The notes beneath the pieces were generated by a model. That model ran no database searches. It was not told where the DNA came from and saw only the letters and a program-made list of their open reading frames with translations. 64,000 bases of DNA from Paenibacillus dakarensis (GTDB lineage Bacteria; Bacillota; Bacilli; Paenibacillales; Paenibacillaceae), in NCBI RefSeq assembly GCF_001373415.1, contig NZ_CDSE01000007.1:233327-297326 (forward strand), in the 5' to 3' direction. The position numbers and the translations under genes were made by a program. Below, piece by piece: positions 19,130-27,506 of this stretch. The stretch's first letter is position 1. Each line of letters opens with the position of its first letter.

Positions 19130-21571
19130 ATGGTAGAAGTACAGGAACGTCGGCATCTTGTGCTGATTGGCAACGGGATGGCCGGAATAAACACGGTGGA
19201 ACAGATCTTAAAGCTGGCACCCGCCACCTACAGGATTACCGTATTTGGGAGCGAGCCTTACCCCAATTACAATCGTATTCAATTATCGTATGTGTTAGAG
19301 AAGAGTAAAGCGGTAGAGGACATTATTCTGAATGATTGGGATTGGTATCTGGAGAACGGCATAGAGCTGTATACAGGAACGAGTGTAACGCATATTGATA
19401 CGGAGCATAAGACCGTGAAGGCAGACAACGGGATGGAAGTTCCGTATGACACACTTATTATTGCAACCGGTTCCAATCCATTTATACTTCCGGTTCCGGG
19501 AGCAGATAAAGAAGGAATTGTAGGCTTCAGGGACATCGCGGATTGTGAACATATGCTGCATGCGGCTGATCAGTACAAGAGGGCTGCCGTTATCGGCGGG
19601 GGTCTGCTCGGACTGGAGGCAGCCAAGGGACTGCTTAAACTGGGGATGGATGTTACGGTGGTCCATCTGTTCGAGGAGATCATGGAACGCCAGCTGGATC
19701 ATACCGCCTCCCTGATGCTTCAGGCAGAGCTGGAAAGCCAGGGTTTGAAATTTGCCACCGGCAAGCAGACCGAGGAGTTTCTGGGAGATGAGCGAGTCAG
19801 CGGCATTCGTTTTACCGATGGAACGACATTGGATACCGAATTTGTAGTCATGGCAGTTGGAATTCGCCCGAATATCGCTCTAGCCAAGGAGAGCGGTATT
19901 GCGGTTAACCGGGGCATTCTTGTGGATGATTATATGCGCACTTCCGTCCCGGATGTATATGCGGTAGGGGAGTGTAACGAGCATCGGGGTATCAATTACG
20001 GACTCGTGGCTCCGCTGTTTGAGCAGGGGGCTGTACTTGCGAAGCATCTGTGCGGAGTGGAAACGAAGCCATATGAGGGGTCGGTTGTATCGACTCAGCT
20101 GAAAATATCAGGCGTAGATGTATTCTCTGCCGGAGAGTTTATGGACGCTGAGGGACTTTCCATCGTGCGGATGCATGATGACTGGAGACGTATTTACAAA
20201 AAAGTGCTGCTGCGCGGCGGTCGGATCGTCGGCGGTGTTCTGGTTGGTGACGGGAAGGAATCGTCCAGACTGCAGCAGTGGATTCGGACAGGCACCGTTA
20301 TGACAGAAGCGATCCATGATGCGATTGTGGGACAAGCCTCCGTGGAGTCCGGCAATACGGCTGCAGAGCTGGCGGACGAGGAAATTGTATGCGGCTGTAA
20401 TGGTGTCACGAAGAAGCATATTGTGGATGCCATTAACGAAAAGGGATTAACCACCGTGGGAGAGATCAAGGCGGCAACGAGTGCGACACGTTCATGCGGA
20501 GGCTGCCGGCCTGTTGTCGAGCAGATTCTTCAATATGTGCTTGGAGATAAATATGATTCGGCGGCGGCGAAGCAGGAGGCGATCTGCAGCTGCACCACGC
20601 TGAGCAGAGACGAAGTCGTGACGGCTATAAAAGAAAAGGGGCTAATCACCTCCAAAGAAGTAAGGTATGCGCTTGAATGGGATAATCCTGAAGGCTGCTC
20701 CAAGTGCCGGCCGGCACTGAATTACTATCTGGGCATGATCTGGCCGACAGAGCATGTGGACGAGAAGGATTCCCGTTTTGTTAATGAACGGATGCATGCC
20801 AACATTCAGAAGGACGGAACCTTTGGCGTTGTGCCGCGGATGTACGGCGGGGTAACCACACCGGAGGATCTCAGGCTTATTGCGGATATTGCAGTGAAAT
20901 ATAACGTCAAGCTGGTTAAGGTAACCGGCGGTCAGCGGCTGGACCTGCTCGGAGTTAAAAAGGAGGACCTGCCAAAGATCTGGAAGGACCTTGGTATGCC
21001 ATCAGGCTATGCCTATGCGAAGGCTCTGCGTACGGTCAAGACTTGTGTGGGATCGCAGTTCTGCCGTTTCGGCACGAAGGACTCAATGGGTATGGGCATC
21101 ATGCTTGAGAAGAAGTTCGAGCGGCTGGATATGCCGGCCAAGTTCAAGCTGGCAGTAAACGGCTGTCCGCGTAACTGTGCGGAGTCCTCAACCAAGGATA
21201 TAGGTATCGTCGGTAATGAAGGAGCGTGGGAAATTTACGTCGGCGGCAATGGCGGTATTAAAGCCCGGCTTGCTGAGCTGCTGTGCAAGGTACGAACGGA
21301 TGAAGAGCTTCTGGAGATTGTCTCTGCGTTCATGCAGCACTACCGGGAAACCGGCAAGTATCTGGAGCGGACCTCGGATTGGATCGAGCGTGTAGGACTC
21401 TCGTCCGTTATAGATGCCGTTGTGAATGATCTGGATAACCGCCGTGCGCTGGCTGAACGAATGGAAATCGCTTTAAGTCAAGTCAGGGAGCCTTGGAATG
21501 AAATTCTGAACAATTCGAATTTGCGTGAACGAATGTTTGAAGAAATCAGTGTCTCAACAAACCAGGACTAA
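19130..21571 (+). CDS. nirB: NAD(P)H-dependent assimilatory nitrite reductase, large subunit
   Basis: An 813-residue cytosolic flavo/siroheme enzyme that reduces nitrite to ammonium with NAD(P)H. Domain order: FAD/NAD-binding reductase (GNGMAGINTVE near the N-terminus, GGGLLGLEAAKGL, YAVGECNEHRG), two BFD-like [2Fe-2S] segments (CGCNG...CGGC and CSCTT...CSKC), a ferredoxin-like half domain, and the siroheme/[4Fe-4S] site with Cys in CVGSQFCRFG and CPRNCAESS. Start ATG 19130, AGGAGG upstream; the TTG at 19109 is upstream of the binding site. Followed by nirD after ~16 bp. Confidence 0.96.
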   Translation: MVEVQERRHLVLIGNGMAGINTVEQILKLAPATYRITVFGSEPYPNYNRIQLSYVLEKSKAVEDIILNDWDWYLENGIELYTGTSVTHIDTEHKTVKADNGMEVPYDTLIIATGSNPFILPVPGADKEGIVGFRDIADCEHMLHAADQYKRAAVIGGGLLGLEAAKGLLKLGMDVTVVHLFEEIMERQLDHTASLMLQAELESQGLKFATGKQTEEFLGDERVSGIRFTDGTTLDTEFVVMAVGIRPNIALAKESGIAVNRGILVDDYMRTSVPDVYAVGECNEHRGINYGLVAPLFEQGAVLAKHLCGVETKPYEGSVVSTQLKISGVDVFSAGEFMDAEGLSIVRMHDDWRRIYKKVLLRGGRIVGGVLVGDGKESSRLQQWIRTGTVMTEAIHDAIVGQASVESGNTAAELADEEIVCGCNGVTKKHIVDAINEKGLTTVGEIKAATSATRSCGGCRPVVEQILQYVLGDKYDSAAAKQEAICSCTTLSRDEVVTAIKEKGLITSKEVRYALEWDNPEGCSKCRPALNYYLGMIWPTEHVDEKDSRFVNERMHANIQKDGTFGVVPRMYGGVTTPEDLRLIADIAVKYNVKLVKVTGGQRLDLLGVKKEDLPKIWKDLGMPSGYAYAKALRTVKTCVGSQFCRFGTKDSMGMGIMLEKKFERLDMPAKFKLAVNGCPRNCAESSTKDIGIVGNEGAWEIYVGGNGGIKARLAELLCKVRTDEELLEIVSAFMQHYRETGKYLERTSDWIERVGLSSVIDAVVNDLDNRRALAERMEIALSQVREPWNEILNNSNLRERMFEEISVSTNQD

Positions 21572-21587
21572 AATTGGAAGGGGCTGC

Positions 21588-21956
21588 ATGATGGAACCGA
21601 TATTGAACAGAAATGAATACACCTATTATCTAGTAGGTACCGTAGATGATTTCACGGAGAGACTGGGCCGGGTCGTACGGTTAGGCAAGGAAGAGATTGC
21701 GGTATTCAAGACGACAGACGGCACAATCCATGCACTGGAAAACAAAAGCCCTGGTCCCCGGGGAGGCACGATCGCAGAAGGAATCATTTCCGGCGAGATT
21801 CTGTTCGATCCTATATGCGATTGGAGAATATCACTGACGGATGGTCAGGTGCTCGATCCCGACACGGGGCAGGTGCAGACATACCCGGTTCATGTTCTCG
21901 GAAACGAGGTACGGATTGGATTGCCTAAGAATGGAGGAGGGGTGTTCCATGGCTAA
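21588..21956 (+). CDS. nirD: Nitrite reductase small subunit (NirD)
   Basis: A 122-residue Rieske-fold small subunit of the NirBD complex. The sequence around ENKSPGPRGGTIAEG and DPICDWRISL lies where Rieske proteins bind their cluster, but the Cys-His pairs are absent, as is normal for NirD. Start ATG 21588 (or the adjacent 21591) follows GGAAGGGG at 21576-21583. The last codons overlap the hemD-like start by 8 bp, showing a tightly coupled operon with nirB. Confidence 0.9.
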   Translation: MMEPILNRNEYTYYLVGTVDDFTERLGRVVRLGKEEIAVFKTTDGTIHALENKSPGPRGGTIAEGIISGEILFDPICDWRISLTDGQVLDPDTGQVQTYPVHVLGNEVRIGLPKNGGGVFHG

Positions 21957-22770
21957 AGATCTTCAGGATAAAAGAATTGTTATTGCCGGATCACAAAAGA
22001 AAGAAGAGATGGCTGAGATTATTGAACGAAGAGGCGGAATACCTATTGTCCGGTCGCTTCAAGGACTAACCGATTCGGATCCGGTTGAAGTAGAAGAGGA
22101 TGTAAAGCGTTTCATCGAGCAGGGTGCCGACTGGTTTATTTTCACAACAGGGACGGGATTTGAAGCCATGCACCAGGCTGCAGAAAGGCTTAATGCTGTA
22201 CCCGCATTTGAAGAAAGGTTGAAAGAAACCAAGATTGCCTGCCGCGGTTACAAAACGAACGCCTTTTTAAAAAAATCAGGTATTCATCCGGTTGTCTGTG
22301 ATGACGATGGAACGATCGCCAGTATGATCGATAAGCTGGAGGTGTTTGATTTTACGAATCAGCGGGTGTGGATTCAGCTTCATGGCGAGCTGTCTTCACA
22401 GATATTCCGGTTTATCGAGAGCAGGGGCGGCATGGATGTGCAGGCAGTGCTGCCATACCGTTATCATGCACCCGAACGCGAGACGCTTGCCGCGATTACA
22501 AATGAACTGCTTCAGCAGGAAGTGGATGCCGTCTGTTTCACGACAAGGGTTCAAGTCGGATACTTATTCGATTATGCGAGAGAAACCGGACGTGAGGCTG
22601 AGGTGAAATCCGCTTTTGAACAGAGGGTTCTGGCTGCTGCTGTCGGCAAGGTAACAGCTGAAGCGCTTCGGGAAGTAGGAATAGGCCGCATTATCGTGCC
22701 GGAAACAGAAAGAATGGGTGCCATGATCGTTGAGCTTGGTCATCATTATGAAGGCCAGAGAGACAGATAA
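21949..22770 (+). CDS. Uroporphyrinogen-III synthase (HemD) family protein
   Basis: A 273-residue two-domain protein of the HemD fold: IVIAGSQKKEEMAEIIERRGG at the N-terminus, FIFTTGTGFEAMH, AVLPYRYHAPE, VCFTTRVQVGYLFDYA and the C-terminal AAVGKVTAEALREVGI. HemD makes uroporphyrinogen III, the precursor of siroheme used by NirB, so the operon position makes sense. It is probably a second, nitrite-linked HemD copy, since hem genes usually sit in a separate cluster. Start ATG 21949 with GGAGGAGGGG upstream, overlapping nirD. No siroheme synthase follows. Confidence 0.85.
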   Translation: MAKDLQDKRIVIAGSQKKEEMAEIIERRGGIPIVRSLQGLTDSDPVEVEEDVKRFIEQGADWFIFTTGTGFEAMHQAAERLNAVPAFEERLKETKIACRGYKTNAFLKKSGIHPVVCDDDGTIASMIDKLEVFDFTNQRVWIQLHGELSSQIFRFIESRGGMDVQAVLPYRYHAPERETLAAITNELLQQEVDAVCFTTRVQVGYLFDYARETGREAEVKSAFEQRVLAAAVGKVTAEALREVGIGRIIVPETERMGAMIVELGHHYEGQRDR

Positions 22771-22814
22771 AGCGCGGATCAAGCAAAGAGAAATAGAAAA
22801 TATGTCGATGAACT

Positions 22815-22868
22815 AACAAAGGTTTTCCCGCCCGCCTGTTTGCGCGTGGTGACAGCCTTTGTTTTTTT
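22815..22868 (+). terminator. Terminator of the nirBD operon
   Basis: Arms AACAAAGG (22815-22822) and CCTTTGTT (22856-22863) with a GC-rich inner loop and a seven-T tail. Confidence 0.75.
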
Positions 22869-23108
22869 CATAAATATGTATTCTTTCCAAGGAGAGAGGT
22901 GCCTGGCCTGCAAGGGAATCAGTGGGTATGTCCCATCCATATGTATACTGCTCCTTAACAAATAGATGCGAATAAGTTACATGGATTGGAATCAATAAAT
23001 GTGCAATAGTGTGATGGAGATCAGGGGTTAAATGGAACGAAGTAAAATTAAACTAAATTTTGGTAATGTATAGTCGCTTGATATGAAGCTCGGGAGGCGT
23101 TGACTCAC
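22869..23108. other. Non-coding gap before the glycosyltransferase stub
   Basis: No ORF with a binding site, no clear operator. The last part carries GGGAGGCG (23091-23098), which serves the stub at 23109. Confidence 0.5.
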
Positions 23109-23255
23109 ATGAATGATGAGCTGCAGGATGAGCTTACGACAAATACGGCATCAAACATCACCATCAGCCTATGTATGATCGTTCGCCAAGAGGAGGAGGC
23201 ACTGGGGAAATTGCTCCAATCGGTTAAGGATCTGGTGGATGAAATCAATATTTAA
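23109..23255 (+). pseudogene. Truncated family-2 glycosyltransferase (N-terminal stub)
   Basis: A 48-codon frame with a proper binding site. Residues 16-48 (ITISLCMIVRQEEEALGKLL then QSVKDLVDEINI) match the first beta-strand and helix of GT2/TPR glycosyltransferases (consensus style SLCMIVKNEE...SVKDLVDEI). The expected next element, IVDTGSTD with the nucleotide-sugar Asp, is missing because a TAA interrupts it. The conserved Asn of the NEE motif is Gln here. The stub is likely a deletion remnant rather than a functional small protein. Confidence 0.7.
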
Positions 23256-23358
23256 GATTACCCCCGAAGTATAATCATAGTGAAGTGTGGACAGTGGGGT
23301 GTTAGAATAAATATTAACGAGCTTAATCAATACAGCATGATAAATGAGGTATGCCATC

Positions 23359-24972
23359 ATGGAAAGTCCATACACAGATTTAACCGATGAAGAGATGATC
23401 CTGGAATCCAAACGGATATGCAAAGAGCGTGGGATAGAGAAGGATAAGCTTCCTGTATTTACGGAAAGATTTACAAATGCCGAATTGGCTGATCGGCAGA
23501 AGTTATATATGGAGTGCATTGAAGTCATCCGCTTTTTTGTTGATCAATTTCTTGCCTCGGCTTCGAATACGCCTATTTTAATAACCGTTACAGATTATGA
23601 GGCCCACATTCTTGAAGTCATGGGCAGTCCTGAGATTGCCAATACGGTAAAGCAGCTTGGAATTGAAGCAGGAATTGGATTCAATGAGGATACTGGAACC
23701 AATTCGATAGACTTATGCATTCACAGCAATCGGCCGGTGCAAGTAATCGGATCCGATCATTATCATGTTTGTCTTCAGAATCTTGCTTGTTATTCGACCC
23801 CTTTTTATTGGGAAGGGAAGGTAGCGGGAACGATCTCCATGATGACTGAGGTCGGTTTCGCACACCCCCATCTCATGTCATTATTGCGTACCTTCGCGGA
23901 CTCTGTTGAAAGAGAATTAATGCTGCGTAAACAGAACAGCCAGCTTCATATGCTGAATCATCTTCTGATCGAGAAGAACTATTATGGCGTGCTGGTTACG
24001 GATTCCAAGGGCAACATTCTTCAGATGAATGAGGTCTGCGTGAATATATTGGATCTCAGTCCGAAGGATCTAAAAGCTCACTACGGCTCCCCTGTCTTTG
24101 AAATACAGGAGGTCGGTTCTTATTTTCGCCAAGCCATTGAACATCAGATGGAGTACATGGGTGAAGAGATATCGATTCCTTCAGATGGGTCGATGCGCTA
24201 CTATATGCTTGATGTGTTTCCTGTCTATGATCGTAAAGGTGTCCTGGCCCGTGTGGCAGGAAATCTGCGTGATATAACTGAGATGAAGAGAACAGAAGAA
24301 GTGCTGAGAAATACAGAAAAGCTGGTATTTGCCGGACAGGTTGCCGTAAGCATCGCGCATGAGGTTCGGAATCCGCTCACGACCGTAAAGGGAATGCTCC
24401 AACTGGCCAACAAAGAATCGAATTTACGTCATTATGAACTGATTATGTCTGAAATCGAGCGAATGAACCTCATCGTCGGGGAGTTTTTAATTTTGGGGAA
24501 ACCGCAGGCGATCCATTTTAAGCAGGATAAGTGTGAGACAATACTCACAGAGGTGCTGAATGTCTTTGGAATCCAGGCAGCATTGAATGAAGTGGAGATT
24601 CAAATGGAGTGTGTTCAAAGTCCGGTTATCACTTGTGATCGCAACCAGATCAAGCAGGTGTTTTTGAATATATTACGAAATTCGATGGAGGCACTCCCTT
24701 TTGGAGGGGATATTGATATCCTTCTGAGTGTCGAGGAGGGTTACCAGGTTATTTCCTTCACGGATAATGGAACAGGAATGACCGAAGAGGTGCTGCAGCG
24801 GATTGGTGAACCGTTCCATACCACCAAACCGGAAGGCAACGGACTAGGAATGATGATCGTTCAGAGAATACTGAATACGCACAAGGGACATATGTCTATT
24901 ACAAGCAAAGAGGGGACAGGCACCACCGTAAAAATTTATCTGCCCATGGATGAAAAGATTTCACAGCCATAA
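23359..24972 (+). CDS. Cytosolic sensor histidine kinase with AcoR-like GAF and PAS domains
   Basis: A 537-residue soluble kinase without transmembrane helices. Residues ~55-200 resemble the GAF domain of AcoR/DhaR-type enhancer-binding proteins (GIGFNEDTGTNSID, RPVQVIGSDHYHVCLQ, HPHLMSLLRTFAD). A PAS domain (~210-310, GVLVTDSKGNILQMNEV) follows, then HisKA with SIAHEVRNPLTTVKG and a GHKL ATPase with NILRNSMEA, DNGTGM and GNGLGMMIVQRI. The catalytic half resembles sporulation kinases such as KinA/KinE. Start ATG 23359 uses GAGGT at 23346-23350. No response regulator is adjacent, so it is an orphan that may feed a phosphorelay. Confidence 0.88.
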   Translation: MESPYTDLTDEEMILESKRICKERGIEKDKLPVFTERFTNAELADRQKLYMECIEVIRFFVDQFLASASNTPILITVTDYEAHILEVMGSPEIANTVKQLGIEAGIGFNEDTGTNSIDLCIHSNRPVQVIGSDHYHVCLQNLACYSTPFYWEGKVAGTISMMTEVGFAHPHLMSLLRTFADSVERELMLRKQNSQLHMLNHLLIEKNYYGVLVTDSKGNILQMNEVCVNILDLSPKDLKAHYGSPVFEIQEVGSYFRQAIEHQMEYMGEEISIPSDGSMRYYMLDVFPVYDRKGVLARVAGNLRDITEMKRTEEVLRNTEKLVFAGQVAVSIAHEVRNPLTTVKGMLQLANKESNLRHYELIMSEIERMNLIVGEFLILGKPQAIHFKQDKCETILTEVLNVFGIQAALNEVEIQMECVQSPVITCDRNQIKQVFLNILRNSMEALPFGGDIDILLSVEEGYQVISFTDNGTGMTEEVLQRIGEPFHTTKPEGNGLGMMIVQRILNTHKGHMSITSKEGTGTTVKIYLPMDEKISQP

Positions 24973-24993
24973 ATCCATACTACAACAAAAATG

Positions 24994-25027
24994 AGCGCCG
25001 GCTTAAACATATGCCCGGCGCTTATTT
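24994..25027. terminator. Convergent terminator
   Basis: Arms AGCGCCGG (24994-25001) and CCGGCGCT (25014-25021) then TTATTTCATTT; lies between the kinase and the minus-strand AraC gene. Confidence 0.85.
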
Positions 25028-25041
25028 CATTTCAGTGAACA

Positions 25042-25866
25042 TCAACCTTGTTTCGGACTATGGGTTCCCCGCATATACTCTTCCGGCGTCTTACCTACGA
25101 TGGATTTAAAATCTTTAATGAAATGGGACTGGTCATAATACCCCAGATCAACCGACAGCTTTAGCAAATCCTCATGGGTCCTGTAATCCATTCTCTCCGC
25201 AGCATGTTGAAGCCGATAGAGCTTAATCACCCATTTGGGGTGAACACCAACATACTGACTGAACATGCGCTGGAGCGTTCGTTTATTTAAATGAGCCCAC
25301 TCGCATAATTGTTCCACGGTGGTGAGGGCGGGATTCTGAATAATGTGGTCGATGATCTGGTTGATATGATTTACCGTCTGATCAGGTGGGGGTAAGCACG
25401 GAAGGAGCAGCTGTTCTATGCAGGCCACCTGCTGCTCCGGCTTTTGCTTAGACAAAATAAGCTGCTCCATGTCAGCGGGACTGATGCCCAGAACATCTGC
25501 GGTTCCGATTGATTGATCGGTAAGGGCCGATAAAGGCTTTTTAATAAAAGGATAAAACCCGCCGGGTTTGAATTTGATGCCGAATACGGAGCCACTTCCC
25601 TCCAGGTGGTGGGAGTGTACGCTTTTGGATACACCGTAAATGGCTGTTTTGCCGGATTCGACAACGAGGTTGACGCAGGGATTGGGGACGACATCCTGGT
25701 GATGTGCGGGCTTTCCGGTCAGATCCCAGTGAATCATCCAGTAATGCTTAATAAAAGGGCGAAAGGCCGCAGATGGCTCGCACCGGATAAGACTGAATTG
25801 GCTGCTGTTCTCTGCCAGATGCAGAACACCCATACTGGGTTTGGGGGGATGAGGTTTCATATCCAA
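25042..25866 (-). CDS. AraC-family regulator with DUF6597-like N-terminal domain
   Basis: A 274-residue one-component regulator. The N-terminal half has the pattern IKHYWMIHWDL, PCVNLVVE, VFGIKFKPGGFYPF found in DUF6597-type sensory domains. The C-terminal AraC HTH includes VEQLCEWAHLNKRTLQRMFSQ, VGVHPKWVIK, and LSVDLGYYDQSHFIKDFKS. Start TTG 25866 (AGGAG 5 bp upstream) or ATG 25860 are both possible. Divergent from the SRPBCC gene at 26012, a common regulator-target layout; the effector is unknown. Confidence 0.88.
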   Translation of the reverse strand: MDMKPHPPKPSMGVLHLAENSSQFSLIRCEPSAAFRPFIKHYWMIHWDLTGKPAHHQDVVPNPCVNLVVESGKTAIYGVSKSVHSHHLEGSGSVFGIKFKPGGFYPFIKKPLSALTDQSIGTADVLGISPADMEQLILSKQKPEQQVACIEQLLLPCLPPPDQTVNHINQIIDHIIQNPALTTVEQLCEWAHLNKRTLQRMFSQYVGVHPKWVIKLYRLQHAAERMDYRTHEDLLKLSVDLGYYDQSHFIKDFKSIVGKTPEEYMRGTHSPKQG

Positions 25867-26011
25867 GGATTCTCCTATCCTAGTGGTATGGAAGCGGACT
25901 GATTTGGTCGCGTTTTTACAATACTTGGTTTATTTAACGGGATATACTCAATCATACCAACGCCATTAGAGTCTAGCAAACCTTATCTTCTATAAATAAG
26001 GAGCGAATGTT

Positions 26012-26335
26012 ATGGAGCTGAAATATGATTTTTACATTCATGCAAATCAAGAGCGGGTGTGGAATACACTTACGTTACTTGCTTATGAACCGCAGCAGAA
26101 GCTGAGTCTTATCGAGCATCCCGGGCCTGCGTATTATTCGAACCATGCAGAGCTGGAATCCAGAATCACATTCACCCTTGAAAAGGTTGGGAGCTGCACG
26201 AAACTCACGCTCGTGAATGATCAGTTTACAGAAAACCATCCATCCTATGAGAAAGCGGCGGACTCCTGGTGGATGATCCTCAGCAGTATTAAGACGTATG
26301 CCGAAACCGGACAAGTGCTCGATTTTGGCTGGTAG
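26012..26335 (+). CDS. Short SRPBCC (AHSA1-like) domain protein
   Basis: A 107-residue protein with the START-like beginning YDFYIHANQERVWNTLT and the later strand pattern ESRITFTLEKVGSCTKLTLVNDQF followed by the terminal helix SWWMILSSIKTYAETG. Typical members are ~140-160 residues; the segment between the first helix and 'KLSLIEHPG' is shortened by roughly 30 residues, so the cavity may be reduced or the gene decaying. Start ATG 26012 with AAGGAGCG upstream. Divergent from the AraC gene. Confidence 0.72.
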   Translation: MELKYDFYIHANQERVWNTLTLLAYEPQQKLSLIEHPGPAYYSNHAELESRITFTLEKVGSCTKLTLVNDQFTENHPSYEKAADSWWMILSSIKTYAETGQVLDFGW

Positions 26336-26370
26336 AAGAAGCGGGAGAATGAAGTGGACTAAGCTATGAA

Positions 26371-26428
26371 ACAAGGAGCTATCGCAATAGTAGATTTTCA
26401 CTACTAATGTGATAGCTCCTTGCTTTGT
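26371..26428. terminator. Convergent terminator
   Basis: Strong arms ACAAGGAGCTATC (26371-26383) and GATAGCTCCTTG (26411-26422), with TTTGTTTT after; serves both the SRPBCC and yitT-type genes. Confidence 0.87.
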
Positions 26429-26446
26429 TTTACGGATATGCACGGA

Positions 26447-27286
26447 TCAGCGGTCACTTGCTTTATAACCCTTGCCGATGAGCTCATGCACATTGTGTAT
26501 CGTCACATACGCCTGCTCGTCTATTTCGCAGACGATGTTCTTCAATTGAACGACCTCCTGCTTGCTGATGACAATATAGAGCACCTCTTTACTTGAGCCC
26601 GTATATCCTCCGCGTCCTTCAAGGACCGTCAAACCCCGGGACATCGCTGTAGTGACGCTCTGTAATACTTCGTTTGGCTGGTTGGAGATAATCAGCACTG
26701 CAACGCGTTCATTCATTCCCTCTACCATGAAATCGATAATCTTAGCCCCAACATAGACGGCAATAAGCGTGTACATGGCCTTTTCCTGGCCGATAATGAA
26801 CACGGAGCCAAGGATTACGATGATGTCGATGATGAGCATTCCTTTTCCCAGACTCCAGCCCCAGAAAGAATTGGCCAGCCGCGCTAAAATTGCGGATCCT
26901 CCTGAAGTGCCGCCTGAACGAAAGATCAGCCCCAGCCCGATACCAACAAACACGCCTGCAAACAGTGCGGCAAGAAGCGTATCCGGATGCGGGGGAATAT
27001 TCAGTTCTGTCACACGCAGAAAGATCGAGGTTAGAACGATTGAGATAAGGGTATAAATCGTAGTCTTCTTATCAAAATAACGGTAGCCAATGGTGAGCAG
27101 AATACCGTTCAATACGAAATTGACTATACCGGGTGACCATTCGAACAAATAATATGTAACAACGGTTATTCCAATAATTCCGCCTTCGGACAGACGGTTC
27201 GGTATAGAGAAATAATTGATTCCGATCGCAAATAGTAAAGAGCCGATGATGATGAACAAGGCATCCTTAACATGCTGTTTAGTCAT
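26447..27286 (-). CDS. YitT-family membrane protein (DUF161 + DUF2179)
   Basis: A 279-residue protein with about five N-terminal transmembrane helices (FIIIGSLLFAIGINYF, GGIIGITVVTYYLF, GLIFRSGGTSGGSAILARL) and a cytosolic DUF2179 C-terminal domain (VTTAMSRGLTVLEGRGGYTG, VCEIDEQAYVTIHNVHE). Function is not established; homologues are abundant in Bacillales. Start ATG 27286 with AGGAGGCG upstream on the minus strand. Monocistronic. Confidence 0.9.
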   Translation of the reverse strand: MTKQHVKDALFIIIGSLLFAIGINYFSIPNRLSEGGIIGITVVTYYLFEWSPGIVNFVLNGILLTIGYRYFDKKTTIYTLISIVLTSIFLRVTELNIPPHPDTLLAALFAGVFVGIGLGLIFRSGGTSGGSAILARLANSFWGWSLGKGMLIIDIIVILGSVFIIGQEKAMYTLIAVYVGAKIIDFMVEGMNERVAVLIISNQPNEVLQSVTTAMSRGLTVLEGRGGYTGSSKEVLYIVISKQEVVQLKNIVCEIDEQAYVTIHNVHELIGKGYKASDR

Positions 27287-27392
27287 AAGTTAGCGCCTCC
27301 TGTTTGACATTGTACACCAGTTTTGCACATGGGAGCACTGCAGCAAAATAAAGAGTGGCAACTTCAATTTCTCTATGGTTTGGTTGTTTCTC

Positions 27393-27420
27393 TTGTCAAA
27401 TCCCGATGAAGCGTTATGAT
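27393..27420 (+). promoter_or_regulatory. Probable sigma-A promoter of the 443-residue regulator
   Basis: TTGTCA (27393-27398), 16-bp spacer, TATGAT (27415-27420), 87 bp ahead of the ATG at 27507. Confidence 0.6.
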
Positions 27421-27506
27421 TTAGGTAGAAGTGACCGATACCTTTATTGTTGCTGCCACCGCTACTGAAGTTGAACTAATCGGGTAAGAAGCAGGAGTGA
27501 GATTAG

